Below, in pieces: positions 1 through 7,981 of a stretch of 12,289 nt of DNA (position 1 is the first letter of the stretch; each line of letters begins with the position of its first letter). The stretch is taken from NCBI GenBank assembly GCA_946803715.1, contig CAMPET010000033.1, positions 17,692 through 29,980 on the forward strand. Reading direction: 5' to 3'. Source of the DNA: Beroe ovata (Eukaryota > Ctenophora > Nuda > Beroida > Beroidae). The translations under genes were made by a program, and so were the position numbers. The notes below the pieces were generated by a model, which was not told where the DNA came from, did no database searches, and saw only the letters and a list, made by a program, of their open reading frames with translations.

Positions 1-35
<35 letters not shown>

Positions 36-58
36 TGTGTGTCTGTGTGTCTGTGTGT
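1..58. repeat. GT microsatellite
   Basis: Seventeen uninterrupted GT units (1-34) are followed by three CTGTGTGT-type variants up to 58. The tract probably continues left of the window. It keeps a forward frame open, which gives a Cys-Val repeat, but that is a by-product of the repeat and not a protein. Confidence 0.95.
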
Positions 59-202
59 CAACTGTAGAGCTTCAGGAAAGAGGTATCTCTTACAGCGCCA
101 ACATAACGTTGTTCCAATTCAGATATCCCCTGATATTGTTGTGGTGTTTAACAGCTGCTGCTGAGCTGTACACTTTCCTGGTATCTCCAGCTCAATATCT
201 GT

Positions 203-230
203 GGGGAAAGGGAGGAGAGGGGGAGGAGGG
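203..230 (+). other. G-quadruplex-forming motif
   Basis: Four G-runs (203-206, 210-212, 219-223, 228-230) are separated by loops of 3, 6 and 4 bases, meeting the G3+N1-7 rule. The tract is all purine. Folding is inferred from the pattern only. Confidence 0.55.
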
Positions 231-535
231 CGGTGTCAACGCAGATAAGGGGAGCCTCTTTCATGAAGATCAAAGAGGAAAAAGCAAGAACTTATGAAGG
301 ACTAAAATAGCAACATTTCAACAAGCCAAACTGCCAACCATTGCTATACTCGACAACTTCATCAAAACCACAGAGAAAGAGGAAAAGCAACAAAACACAA
401 CCATAAGAAATCATGGTATGAAATCAGGCTCATGTCCCATAGCAAATTTGATGAGTCAGCAGCAAGAGGAGAAACAAAACCATGTCTGTCGAGAATTGAC
501 GTTGCAGGAAATCATGAGCACTTATCGGAAGAGTA

Positions 536-554
536 CCACACACACACACACACA
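536..554. repeat. AC microsatellite
   Basis: A short run of about nine AC units, the complementary dinucleotide class to the GT tract at the window start. Confidence 0.85.
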
Positions 555-781
555 CGATCTGAGAAAGTACATTTGTGAGGATTCCCTGGATTCTCATTTC
601 ACTGACCATGACTCACTTGCGATCCTTTGATCCGTACCGTCATGGATTACTAGCTGCTCACTCCCCGAATATAGCAGTGACAGAACATACCTATTATAGC
701 AACAGCCCCTCTCCAATCCTCTTACATTGCAATACATGTCACGATGAGATGACTCATCCAATAGATAGCAGCGCATACTAG

Positions 782-830
782 ATGCTGAAATGTACGAACG
801 ACCATTTCAATCATCCCACGATTTCAGCAT
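782..830. repeat. Perfect 10-bp inverted repeat
   Basis: ATGCTGAAAT at 782-791 is matched exactly by its reverse complement ATTTCAGCAT at 821-830, with a 29-base spacer. The spacer also contains CATTTCAA, so slipped pairings exist. The function is unknown. Confidence 0.7.
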
Positions 831-1341
831 TGTTGAACAGTTTGGATTTGGATTTTAACACTTCCACATTTGGTATGGAAAGATGTGCTTTGATAGTGTT
901 AAATTGCTTTGAATTATACCCACCAATTCAATAAGGGACCAAATAAGTGCTATAAGAAGTATGATCGATGCTTCTCATCGGTATCACTATCACGATCAAT
1001 GCTATCAAAACATGCTCAATGGTAGATCAAGTACCATGCTATGATAAGAATGCTGGACACAATCATACAGACATAAACGTACCATGATGTAATGGCAGAG
1101 TCTCCAGCTCCTGAATTCTATAAGTAGACAAGTGCTACACTGAGGTCTGTCCTCTTCTTGTGCAGATGACAGACTCTAATGTCTATAATATGTCACCTAG
1201 CAGAGACAAAACAAGGTTGTGTGTCAGCTGTCACCATTGTACTGACACCATGCTGTCTGTGAAGTATTGTTGAGATAGGCCGGGTGATAAGGGAAACACA
1301 GGAATAATGATGACAACCGGCCACTATATAATACTGATAAT

Positions 1342-1431
1342 GCAAAACGCAGACACAACAGCAATATGACGTGAGGGATATATTATCAGCAAAACACAGA
1401 CACAATAGCAATATGTCAGTACTCAGGGATA
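1342..1431. repeat. Imperfect tandem duplication, about 47-base unit
   Basis: The block starting GCAAAACGCAGACACAACAG at 1342 recurs at 1389 as GCAAAACACAGACACAATAG. Each copy ends in a GGGATA motif (near 1375 and 1426). The second copy carries a few extra bases before that end. The minus-strand open frame across it is a product of the duplication. Confidence 0.7.
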
Positions 1432-2603
1432 TCAGCAATGCCAGGGAATTGATTTTGTCAGGGTTTGCATGGAATTTTCCTGGGCACAGTGTTAAATGAT
1501 ATACATTACATCATTTAACTTAACTCAATCGGCCAAATACCTTAGTAAAACAGTCACAGCTCTATTCTATCATATTCCAAAGCCCTATCACAGGATTTCC
1601 TGACACCAATAACTATATTTTTTTGGGTCAACTTTCGAGCTCTGTCTTTTAATCATTTGAGGAAAAGCGATATTTGAACCAACCTACTATGATGATATTG
1701 CAGCTATATTCTGACTGATCAGGCGCCTCGAAGTTGCACGATTCATTTCCTGATCTTGTCGAACGAATAAAACGTGTCAAACCGATTACAACCTAACACC
1801 TATTCTGCAGTTTCCGTGTTTTAGATGATAGCCCAGAAAAACGATCTTTGACAGCATTTCATCACGTAATTTGAAAAAGTACCGCAGACGACTTTTGCAG
1901 ATTGTAATGATGAAAGTTGTTGAAAAACTAGACACAGCTAATGAATGATCGAGACTTGGACTGATGATTGACGAACAACCTGTTGTTTTAAATCCCTGAA
2001 CAAAGCAATTATAGCGCTGTTCTCAAGAACAATGGTGTCAAGAACCATTTTCATATCCAGGTGTCTACTGAGAGAGAACCTTCAGGTTGTCGAATAAAAA
2101 CTATATTAGAGTAGTGAATAAGTAGAAAAATTTCGCCAAATCAGAGCTCAACTTCTTAGAACAAGCATTAGAGTAGAAAATGTATTTTTAGAAAAAAGGT
2201 TGGATGCGACATAATCAATGACAGGTGAAAACGTTGCTATGGCAGCGGTAGACCTGGTAATTATGAAAATGAATTCCACCAGATGCAATTCATGATTCAG
2301 CCATGCGTTATTTGATCGAGTGGTTAAGTAATTATTGTCTAGTTTATGAGTCTATTATTAATGTAATTTGGACCTGTGGGTGTGATAGCAGCTGCTTCTC
2401 GAGTATAGCATGGTAATTGGTGTTAAAGAGAGTTCTACTATCTTAACTGGAATTAAGACTTAGGGGCTGGTGTAAAACCGGGACAATGTCAGAAGTCATC
2501 TATCAAGCTATTTAAAATTGCAGATTAATTCTCTTATGTCTCATGATCCTATGATGAAAGTAATCCTAGTGTTTGGGAAAATTGCTCGAAAAATGTAAAA
2601 AAA

Positions 2604-2629
2604 AAATCAAATTTGCAAAAATTTGATTT
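2604..2629. repeat. A/T-rich hairpin
   Basis: Arms AAATCAAATTT (2604-2614) and AAATTTGATTT (2619-2629) are perfect reverse complements around a four-base loop, next to a run of A. It is strong as a cruciform or RNA hairpin, but no role is implied. Confidence 0.7.
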
Positions 2630-2643
2630 TACTATCGTGGGAT

Positions 2644-2781
2644 ACAAGGTTTTATCCGAATACTTTGACCTTCTACTGACCATGGTCAGAAAGTGGTCTC
2701 ATGGGGGTCAAAAAAGGTCACAAAGTGTTCACCAGGGGCTCAGTAGGGGCTTACCAGGGGGTCTGTAATAAGATACTTGAC
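2644..2781. repeat. Dispersed repeat R, copy 1 (internally deleted)
   Basis: This block opens with ACAAGGTTTTATCCGAATAC and ends in AAGATACTTGAC. Near-identical blocks lie at 3504-3679 and 4356-4532. Copy 1 lacks about 38 bases found in the other two after TACTTTGA. The loss lies between short TTTGA/TTGACC direct repeats, as expected for slippage or microhomology deletion. It also lacks the neighbouring minisatellite, so it is a separate dispersed copy and not part of the large duplication. Confidence 0.85.
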
Positions 2782-2968
2782 AATGTCAAATTGACATCGA
2801 TAATGCCCAATCATTAATACAATGATAAAATGGCCCTATTGCTGTTAAACGAAGTACTCGATATCAAGCCTGGGAGTTAATGTGAAGTGTCCCTGTTGCA
2901 GAGTGTATGGCTTTGGTAACTGTGTGGAATTTGTATGTCTAGTGGCGTCTATATAGTAAGGTACAGCG

Positions 2969-3060
2969 TCACGTTGCTATAGACACTGGTTTAGGGGTAC
3001 ATGTCACGTTGCTATGGACACTGTGATATCACTCCCGTCACTGCAATATATCACGTTGCT
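2969..3060. repeat. Three copies of TCACGTTGCTA(T)
   Basis: TCACGTTGCTATAGACACTG at 2969, TCACGTTGCTATGGACACTG at 3004 and TCACGTTGCTAAGAG at 3051. A related ACGTTGCTATGGCAGC lies at 2231. GTTGCTATGG resembles half of an RFX X-box (GTTGCCATGGCAAC), but the right half-site is imperfect in every copy. Confidence 0.6.
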
Positions 3061-3150
3061 AAGAGCAGGCCCAGGTCACAAACCCCTAAAACCATTTTGT
3101 GAATTATACTGACCCCTTCAGCACGAATGTGTGCAGTGTTTCCAGTGTGA

Positions 3151-3425
3151 ACTGGTTACAATGTACAGTGAACACTGCGTGCACTGGTTACAATGTACAG
3201 TGAACACTGCGTGCACTGGTTACAGTGTACAGTGAGCACTGCGTGCACTGGTTACAGTGTGCAGTGAACACTGTGTGCACTGGTTACAGTGTACAGTGGA
3301 CACTGCGTGCACTGGTTACAGTATGCAGTGAACACTGCGTGCACTGGTTACAGTGTGCAGTGAACACTGTGTGCACTGGTTACAGTGTGCGGTGAACACT
3401 GTGTGCACTGGTTACAGTGTGAACA
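3151..3425. repeat. 32-bp minisatellite, array 1
   Basis: Copies start at 3151, 3183, 3215, 3247, 3279, 3311, 3343, 3375 and 3407. The period is an exact 32 bases without indels, and the last copy is partial. The unit begins ACTGGTTACA and ends AACACTGCGTGC, with substitutions at a few fixed positions (A/G after TTAC, TA/TG before CAGTG, CTGC/CTGT). Internal CAGTG and CACTG words make each unit partly self-complementary. There are no unique spacers, so it is not a CRISPR array. Confidence 0.95.
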
Positions 3426-3503
3426 GTGTGTTGTACATAGTGTGTAGTGTTAACAGTGAACAGTGAAATGTAACACAGGACACAAGGAAGAGACAAGGGA
3501 GAG

Positions 3504-3679
3504 ACAAGGTTTTATCCGAATACTTTGAGACCTCCTTTAACCCCCGCATGATCAGTGGCTTTTTGACCCTCTACTGACAATGGTCAGAAAGTGGTCTCAT
3601 GGGGGTCAAAAAAGGTCACAAAGTGTTCACCAGGGGGCCAGTAGGAGTTTACCAGAGGGTCAGTAATAAGATACTTGAC
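3504..3679. repeat. Dispersed repeat R, copy 2 (full length)
   Basis: Same block as 2644-2781, but it keeps the segment with CCCCCGCATGATCAGTGGC. It is preceded by GGACACAAGGAAGAGACAAG and followed by a tail (3680-3808). Both flanks are shared with copy 3, which shows that copies 2 and 3 belong to one larger duplication. Confidence 0.9.
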
Positions 3680-3808
3680 TAAGGTGTTCCAAACAACTGT
3701 ATACTTGAACTACAATTACAAGCACTGTATGCATTGTGATATTTGGTTCACAGTGAACTATGGAGGTGTGCTGTGCTTACAGTAAACGGTGTGCAGTGAA
3801 CAGTATAT
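3680..3808. repeat. Tail of large duplicated unit, copy A
   Basis: Starts TAAGGTGTTCCAAACAACTG and ends GTGAACAGTATAT. The homologous tail after copy 3 spans 4533-4673 and contains about 12 additional bases (GAGTGCAGGTTA region). Homology stops at 3808, where the hairpin insert begins. Confidence 0.8.
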
Positions 3809-3861
3809 CAAGGGGCTGGCAAGCCCCTCGCGGCATCTGTAGGTAATGTTAACCGTGCGAG

Positions 3862-3888
3862 CAAAAAGGGCCCGAAGGGCCCTTTTTG
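3862..3888. repeat. Perfect 12-bp stem with GAA loop
   Basis: CAAAAAGGGCCC (3862-3873), loop GAA, then GGGCCCTTTTTG (3877-3888). The form, a GC stem ending in a T run, looks like a bacterial intrinsic terminator. It is equally symmetric on both strands, and in animal DNA this reading is unsupported. Confidence 0.85.
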
Positions 3889-3895
3889 TGAGCTC

Positions 3896-3932
3896 GCTCA
3901 CCGAGGCGGCCCGAAGGGCCGACTCGGTGAGC
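3896..3932. repeat. Second GAA-loop hairpin
   Basis: GCTCACCGAG (3896-3905) pairs with CTCGGTGAGC (3923-3932). Inside, CGGCCC pairs with GGGCCG around another GAA loop (3913-3915), with one G/A mismatch between the two stem parts. It shares the GGCCCGAAGGGCC core with the neighbouring hairpin, so the two probably arose from one motif. Confidence 0.85.
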
Positions 3933-4113
3933 TTTGTGCGTTTATGTAACGCGCGAAAAGCTGCGACGCTTGCCAGACCCTATACATATGTTTTTCCAAA
4001 CTAGCCGAATTTCGACTATTAATAACTCCGTTTCCTTTTATCCGATTGTTATGAAACTTGATATCCCGTCGATTTGTATCATAGAGACGCAGCAACAAAA
4101 ATTTGAAGTCAAT

Positions 4114-4114
4114 N
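4114..4114. other. Ambiguous base N at a repeat junction
   Basis: The only non-ACGT character in the window. It sits exactly between the insert and the first base of minisatellite array 2. It may be a one-base placeholder for a gap of unknown length. Confidence 0.9.
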
Positions 4115-4292
4115 GCGTGCACTGGTTACAGTGTACAGTGAACACTGAGTGCATTGGTTACAATGTACAGTGAACACTGAGTGCATTGGTTACAATGTAC
4201 AGTGAACACAGCGTGCACTGGTTACAGTGTACAGTGAACACTGCGTGCACTGGTTACAGCGTACAGTGAACACTGTGTGCACTGGTTACAGT
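4115..4292. repeat. 32-bp minisatellite, array 2
   Basis: Same unit as the array at 3151, with copies starting at 4121, 4153, 4185, 4217, 4249 and 4281 (last partial) and a truncated lead-in after the N. Two units carry CTGAGTGCATTGG variants not seen in array 1. The arrays have therefore diverged in both copy number (about 5 against 8) and sequence. Confidence 0.95.
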
Positions 4293-4355
4293 TGTGTGGT
4301 GCTAACAGTGAACAGTGAAATGTAACACAGGACACAAGGAAGAGACAAGGGAGAG

Positions 4356-4532
4356 ACAAGGTTTTTTCCGAATACTTTGAGACCTTCTTTGACCCCCGCA
4401 TGATCAGTGGCTTTTTGACCCTCTACTGACCATGGTCAGAAAGTGGTCTCATGGGGGTCAAAAAAAGGTCACAAAGTGTTCACCAGGGGGTCAGTAGGGG
4501 TTCTCCAGGGGGTCTGTAATAAGATACTTGAC
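4356..4532. repeat. Dispersed repeat R, copy 3 (full length)
   Basis: Matches copy 2 nearly base for base, with small changes such as GTTTTTTCCG for GTTTTATCCG and one more A in the GTCAAAAAAAGG run. Lead-in and tail match those of copy 2. Confidence 0.9.
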
Positions 4533-4673
4533 TAAGGTGTTCCAAACAACTGAGTGCAGGTTACTGTATACATGAACTACAATTACAACCACTGTATGCA
4601 TTGAGATATTTGGTGCAGTGAGCTATGGCGGTGTGCTGTGCTTACAGTAAACTGTGTGCTGTGAACAGTATAT
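4533..4673. repeat. Tail of large duplicated unit, copy B
   Basis: Homologous to 3680-3808, again ending in GTGAACAGTATAT. After it come ACAGTGAAAAGTGTGCAGTG and further CAGTG words that copy A lacks, because copy A is cut off there by the insert. Confidence 0.8.
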
Positions 4674-4769
4674 ACAGTGAAAAGTGTGCAGTGAAATATA
4701 ACACAGGATTCCATTGATATCTGAAAATCCTCGGTAAATACCTACTAACTAGTTTAATTATACCTGCCA

Positions 4770-4854
4770 AACCTGCATTAGACCGGCGTTAGACCGGCGT
4801 TAGACCGGCGTTAGACCGGCATTAGACCGGCGTTAGACCTGCATTAGACTGGCG
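4770..4854. repeat. 11-bp tandem repeat, about 7.7 copies
   Basis: Unit GACCGGCGTTA in register from 4770: one AACCTGCATTA-type unit, three perfect units (4781-4813), one GACCGGCATTA, one perfect, one GACCTGCATTA and a partial GACTGGCG. Edge units carry the variants, the usual pattern of a homogenising array. An 11-base unit is not a multiple of three, so it is not a coding repeat. Confidence 0.95.
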
Positions 4855-5637
4855 CCTGGCCAAAGTGGCAAACGGACTTATGCCCAATTATACTGTGGAA
4901 AAAACTGAGAAAGAAACAACCTTACTTGGTAAGAACTAAGAGATACAAGTTGAGTTCCCATAAAATAATACAAAGGGAGGTGCCTTGTGCCTGGTGTGCA
5001 GACCCTGTAGTGAAGTAAACTTCTCTAATGAACCACCTACTGGTCATTGAGTGGTCAAAGTGAGATTGGTTCGGTTTACAACTCACGACTCACAATTACA
5101 TTACTATATTCACTGGTAGAATCATGTAACAGCTATTATTTTGTCGTTATATATTGTCTCAGAAAATGTCTCAGAATCAAATTCGATTTTTCCGCAAGTC
5201 AATGTGCTACAAAATGTGTCGCATGAGGAACGATCAGTGAGCGTTAATTCATTATCTTTTGATTCTGTTAACAAAGACGCCCCTAGTGCGCGTGCTCTTA
5301 TCCAATAAAATGAGCAGGAACAATTCAAGGAATGCAGATTCCTGTAGAGATCATACCTCCCACACAACAGAAACTGGTGGCACTGCAAAGTGAGATAGAT
5401 ATTCCACCTATCTGAGTGCTCCTTCATAAATCACGTTGACCCCACAAACACAGACACAACGTGCACGCACGTCACAAAACGTCTCACCTATGAAATGAGG
5501 ACGTCCCCATTGGTGACCGTGCTATCTCCCAGATTCCACTTGCGACATCACTTCTCGTTCTATCGGCGCATGCTTGCCCTGCACCCCATGCGTACCTTGA
5601 CCGCATAACGGACATATATGTGCATGTGATGGCTGTG
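4855..5637. other. Unique stretch, no gene recognised
   Basis: Contains a 101-codon minus-strand open frame (5122-5427) and a 65-codon one (5484-5681). Neither has a recognisable domain, and the start of the longer one has a poor context. No tRNA or rRNA pattern was seen. The right end becomes richer in CpG and ACGT words on approach to the CACGTG cluster. Confidence 0.45.
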
Positions 5638-5748
5638 TCACGTGAGCTGTAGGTCTGTGTCACGTGACAGATGGGAGTCACGTGACATGTGGATCACGTG
5701 ACAGACTGTACTTGGTTCTGACGATGATCAAGTGGATGCGGTCACGTG
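5638..5748. promoter_or_regulatory. Cluster of five CACGTG E-boxes
   Basis: CACGTG cores at 5639-5644, 5661-5666, 5679-5684, 5695-5700 and 5743-5748. Two of them (5659-5668, 5677-5686) are the full palindrome GTCACGTGAC, and 5693-5702 differs from it only at its first base. TCACGTGA is the class bound by MITF/TFE and USF factors, and GTCACGTGAC is the mammalian CLEAR consensus for TFEB. Spacing between sites is 16-22 bases for the first four. Binding and target gene are inference. The nearest supported gene start is about 3.1 kb to the right. Confidence 0.55.
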
Positions 5749-7482
5749 TGTCCACGTTCCCCCCCCAAATCATGATGTAGTGTGAGATTGCGCGGATATA
5801 TAGAACCCGGACAAGGTTTCTACTCGAGAAGTTGTCCATCAACAGTGATATATCATAGTGTCATCACGCTCACTCACTGTAATCATGACAACACTTTATA
5901 CCGTCAACTTGATAGTGTTTCCCAGGGCGTTACTATAGAGAGATACTGCCCAATATATGGTCCATTCGAGTCCATATATCCACCATGTATGGTTTAACAT
6001 GTGTCAGCTTTAGATGCAGACCTGAATCTATTAATTTTCAGTCTGGCGAATAGACAGTGAAGCTCGATATATATATTTTCAATTATTAGATTTGAATATA
6101 CCTGTCAGTAGTGTGGCAGAAAACCCGGAAGTGCAGTATATATTATGCGATTTCCTACGTGTGTGTGTGTCGACGTAATTCGGCCTGTCTGGACAGTAGA
6201 CAGCAGACAGCAGCTCGAGTATACTGGACTCTGATTGGTTGATCATGACGAAAGTACGTGATCACGTGATCACAAGATGATGCACAACCAGAACAGTGCT
6301 GTATCTTATACGCCATGTTTCTCTCAACGGTCGTAGATGGTATCGGAAATTGGATATCCTAAACGAGTAAACGTGCTTCAAGACTCGTGCCGCGGTTTTA
6401 ATCTCAAAAGCTGGGATAGAACCTCGAAACAGCCTCAGCTGGCTGCTGGAGTACAAAGACAGTGTTCAGTGTTCAACAGGTACTCAAACCCTCTGCACAA
6501 CACTGAAAGTTATACTGCTGAACTGAGTTGCATTGATATAGACAACAGTTGGAACAACACTTCACGGGTGTTGCCCCTGAAACCAAACTCCCCTAACTAT
6601 ACTGCTGTCCCTACGTACGTGTGCTGAGAAAATGCAGAATTTGATGAATTGAGCTCGTTTATTATAGTGCGAATTAGTGTAGTTATTTTCAGCTTAACTT
6701 AATATGAACTCTAATTATTTCAGGCCCTGAGAATGTGGCCACATGTGTCCTGAGAATAAGCAATCGCTGAAGTTGGCGCAGACATCTCCTTACACGGTCG
6801 AGGTTACAGATAGTGCAAGATTCTGAAGGAAGTGAAGGGTCCAAGGTGTTTATTCATAATTACGTCCGTGAATTCATTTTCGATCGCGTTTTAATCATTT
6901 TAATCATTTGGATCCTGTGTGATACACTGACTATCATTGATCATACAGGATTAAAAAACATATTTCGAATCAATGTAATATTCGAATTTGCTTTTAGATA
7001 TTGGATCACAAGAACCCAAGTCCGAACGATGGACCACTCCTCTAGCTCGAGACAGATTGTCCGGTGATGCAAGGTCCAGCTGTCTGAACACTATCATTAT
7101 TGAGCAGAGACAAAATGGAGATGTCGAAGGTTCATCTGTTTAACACGATCTGAATGAAAATAAGAGCATAAATGAATGGCAATTTTTCCATCAATAATCG
7201 ATCATATTCATAGCAGATTTAACTCTCGAAAATCAGACTATTATAGCTATTGTTAGACCTGAACTAAGCCAGATTAATCCTTATTCCCGAGTACGAGTGC
7301 AGAATTTTTTATTCTTGTTGCGACTGAGAGTGAAACAAACAGTACAAGCAACAATATTTCAATTTCGGTAATCGATTCATTGATTTTCAATTCATTGCGT
7401 TCAATCATTACTCATCATCATGTTGATTTATCGACATATTGCGATTGATTCTATTATTCTTAAGCCTAAAAATTTACTGTTC
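5749..7482. other. Unique AT-rich stretch, no gene recognised
   Basis: Contains a TATA-like GATATATAGAA near 5805 and a short GT run near 6160. The longest forward frame is 6337-6627 (96 codons); it is Asn/Ser-rich towards its end and lies near a GTACGT donor-like site (6615). A further frame lies at 6813-7067. Joining the 6337 frame to the nearest acceptor-like TTTCAG (6723) gives a stop after two codons, so I do not call an exon. Confidence 0.45.
6258..6273. promoter_or_regulatory. 16-bp palindrome containing CACGTG
   Basis: GTGATCACGTGATCAC is perfectly self-complementary about its centre and holds a sixth CACGTG (6263-6268). It lies 510 bases right of the five-site cluster and may belong to the same regulatory region. 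Confidence 0.5.
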
Positions 7483-7518
7483 CCGCGCTGCGTGACCCAA
7501 TTGGGTCACGCAGCGCGG
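7483..7518. repeat. Perfect 36-bp palindrome
   Basis: CCGCGCTGCGTGACCCAA (7483-7500) is followed immediately by its exact reverse complement (7501-7518), with no spacer. It marks the left edge of a CpG-rich block within AT-rich DNA. Confidence 0.95.
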
Positions 7519-7538
7519 AGTATTTAAATACTCCGCGC
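7513..7538. repeat. Perfect 26-bp palindrome overlapping the previous one
   Basis: GCGCGGAGTATTT and its reverse complement AAATACTCCGCGC meet at TTT/AAA (7525/7526). It shares GCGCGG (7513-7518) with the 36-bp palindrome, so the two can form alternative, mutually exclusive cruciforms. Confidence 0.95.
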
Positions 7539-7685
7539 GCGCTGCGCGTACCGTCAGCTCCGTGGTCCTTTTTACGACTTTTCAGTTCACTGAATAGAAC
7601 GGGTGCGCATGACGTGTGCACATTTTCACCTATTATATTATAGCGTGAGCGGCGCGCGCAGCTCAGGGTCTCGCTCTATTCAAGC

Positions 7686-7818
7686 GTTGTCAGATGTTAC
7701 CTGACCTGTTTCTCGCGCGAGCGCGCCTTCATCGAAGGCCGAAACAGGCCTGTTTCGGCCTTCGATGAAGGCGCGCGCGCCGCGCGCGAGAAACTGAGGT
7801 CAGATAAAATCTGACAAC
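7686..7818. repeat. Large palindrome (perfect 56-bp core, about 133 bp overall)
   Basis: The perfect core is 7721-7776, centred at AGG/CCT (7748/7749). Outside it the arms continue after a five-base insertion on the right. TCTCGCGCGAG-side sequence pairs with CGCGCGAGAAAC, then GGTCAG(G/A)TAA, and finally GTTGTCAG (7686-7693) with CTGACAAC (7811-7818). The layout resembles a foldback or MITE-like element, but no target-site duplication or transposase is visible. Confidence 0.9.
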
Positions 7819-7829
7819 TCAAGCGCGTG

Positions 7830-7866
7830 TTTTCGGTGCGCGCAATTTTCGGTGCGCGCAATTTTC
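7830..7866. repeat. 16-bp tandem repeat, 2.3 copies
   Basis: TTTTCGGTGCGCGCAA at 7830-7845 and 7846-7861 is identical, followed by TTTTC. It lies directly after the right arm of the large palindrome. Confidence 0.9.
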
Positions 7867-7981
7867 ATTCCGCCCGACAATAAAATCCAGGGATATAATC
7901 CGCCAGCATTCAGCAAGGCCAGGGTAGGGTGAAATCCTACAAAAGCGCGCGACACCTTCATTTATTGATGACGCTTCATAA

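Larger units (their letters stand above)
231..2643. other. Non-coding stretch, no gene recognised
   Basis: Open frames here are all under about 85 codons. They show no recognisable domain and no convincing exon with matched splice sites. The stretch is AT-rich and holds only the small repeats listed separately: an AC run, a 10-bp inverted repeat, a duplicated 47-base unit and an A/T hairpin. Single short exons of an unknown gene cannot be excluded without transcript data. Confidence 0.5.
3809..4113. other. 305-base insert of unlike sequence between duplicated units
   Basis: This sequence has no counterpart at the matching point of the other duplicate (after 4673). Its first half is GC-rich with three hairpins: 3811-3828, 3862-3888 and 3896-3932. 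Its second half is AT-richer with no repeats seen. Open frames of 74-79 codons cross it on both strands, but none is recognisable and one extends through the N. It could be a small mobile element, or the end of a different contig joined at 4114. Confidence 0.6.

Noticed and set aside
3811-3861. Possible tRNA-like folding near the start of the insert
   Set aside because: The 7-bp AGGGGCT/AGCCCCT stem has only a four-base loop, and no anticodon arm, T-arm or internal promoter boxes follow.
3862-3888. Hairpin plus T-run as an intrinsic terminator
   Set aside because: No bacterial gene is beside it, and the structure is fully symmetric, so the T run is just one arm of the stem.
3898-4173. Overlapping 74- and 79-codon frames on both strands
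   Set aside because: Both run through the N at 4114 and across the insert/minisatellite junction, so no continuous natural frame is shown.
3151-4292. Regular 32-bp repeats suggesting a CRISPR array
   Set aside because: Units follow each other directly without unique spacers, and the context is an animal gene with introns.
5122-5427. 101-codon minus-strand open frame, about 210 bases from the CACGTG cluster
   Set aside because: No domain, signal peptide or convincing splice sites, and a poor start context. The link with the cluster is position only.
6337-6627. 96-codon forward open frame, Asn/Ser-rich towards the end, with a GTACGT donor-like site
   Set aside because: No recognisable domain. 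Splicing to the nearest acceptor-like site gives an immediate stop, and the length is not unusual for open frames in this much DNA.
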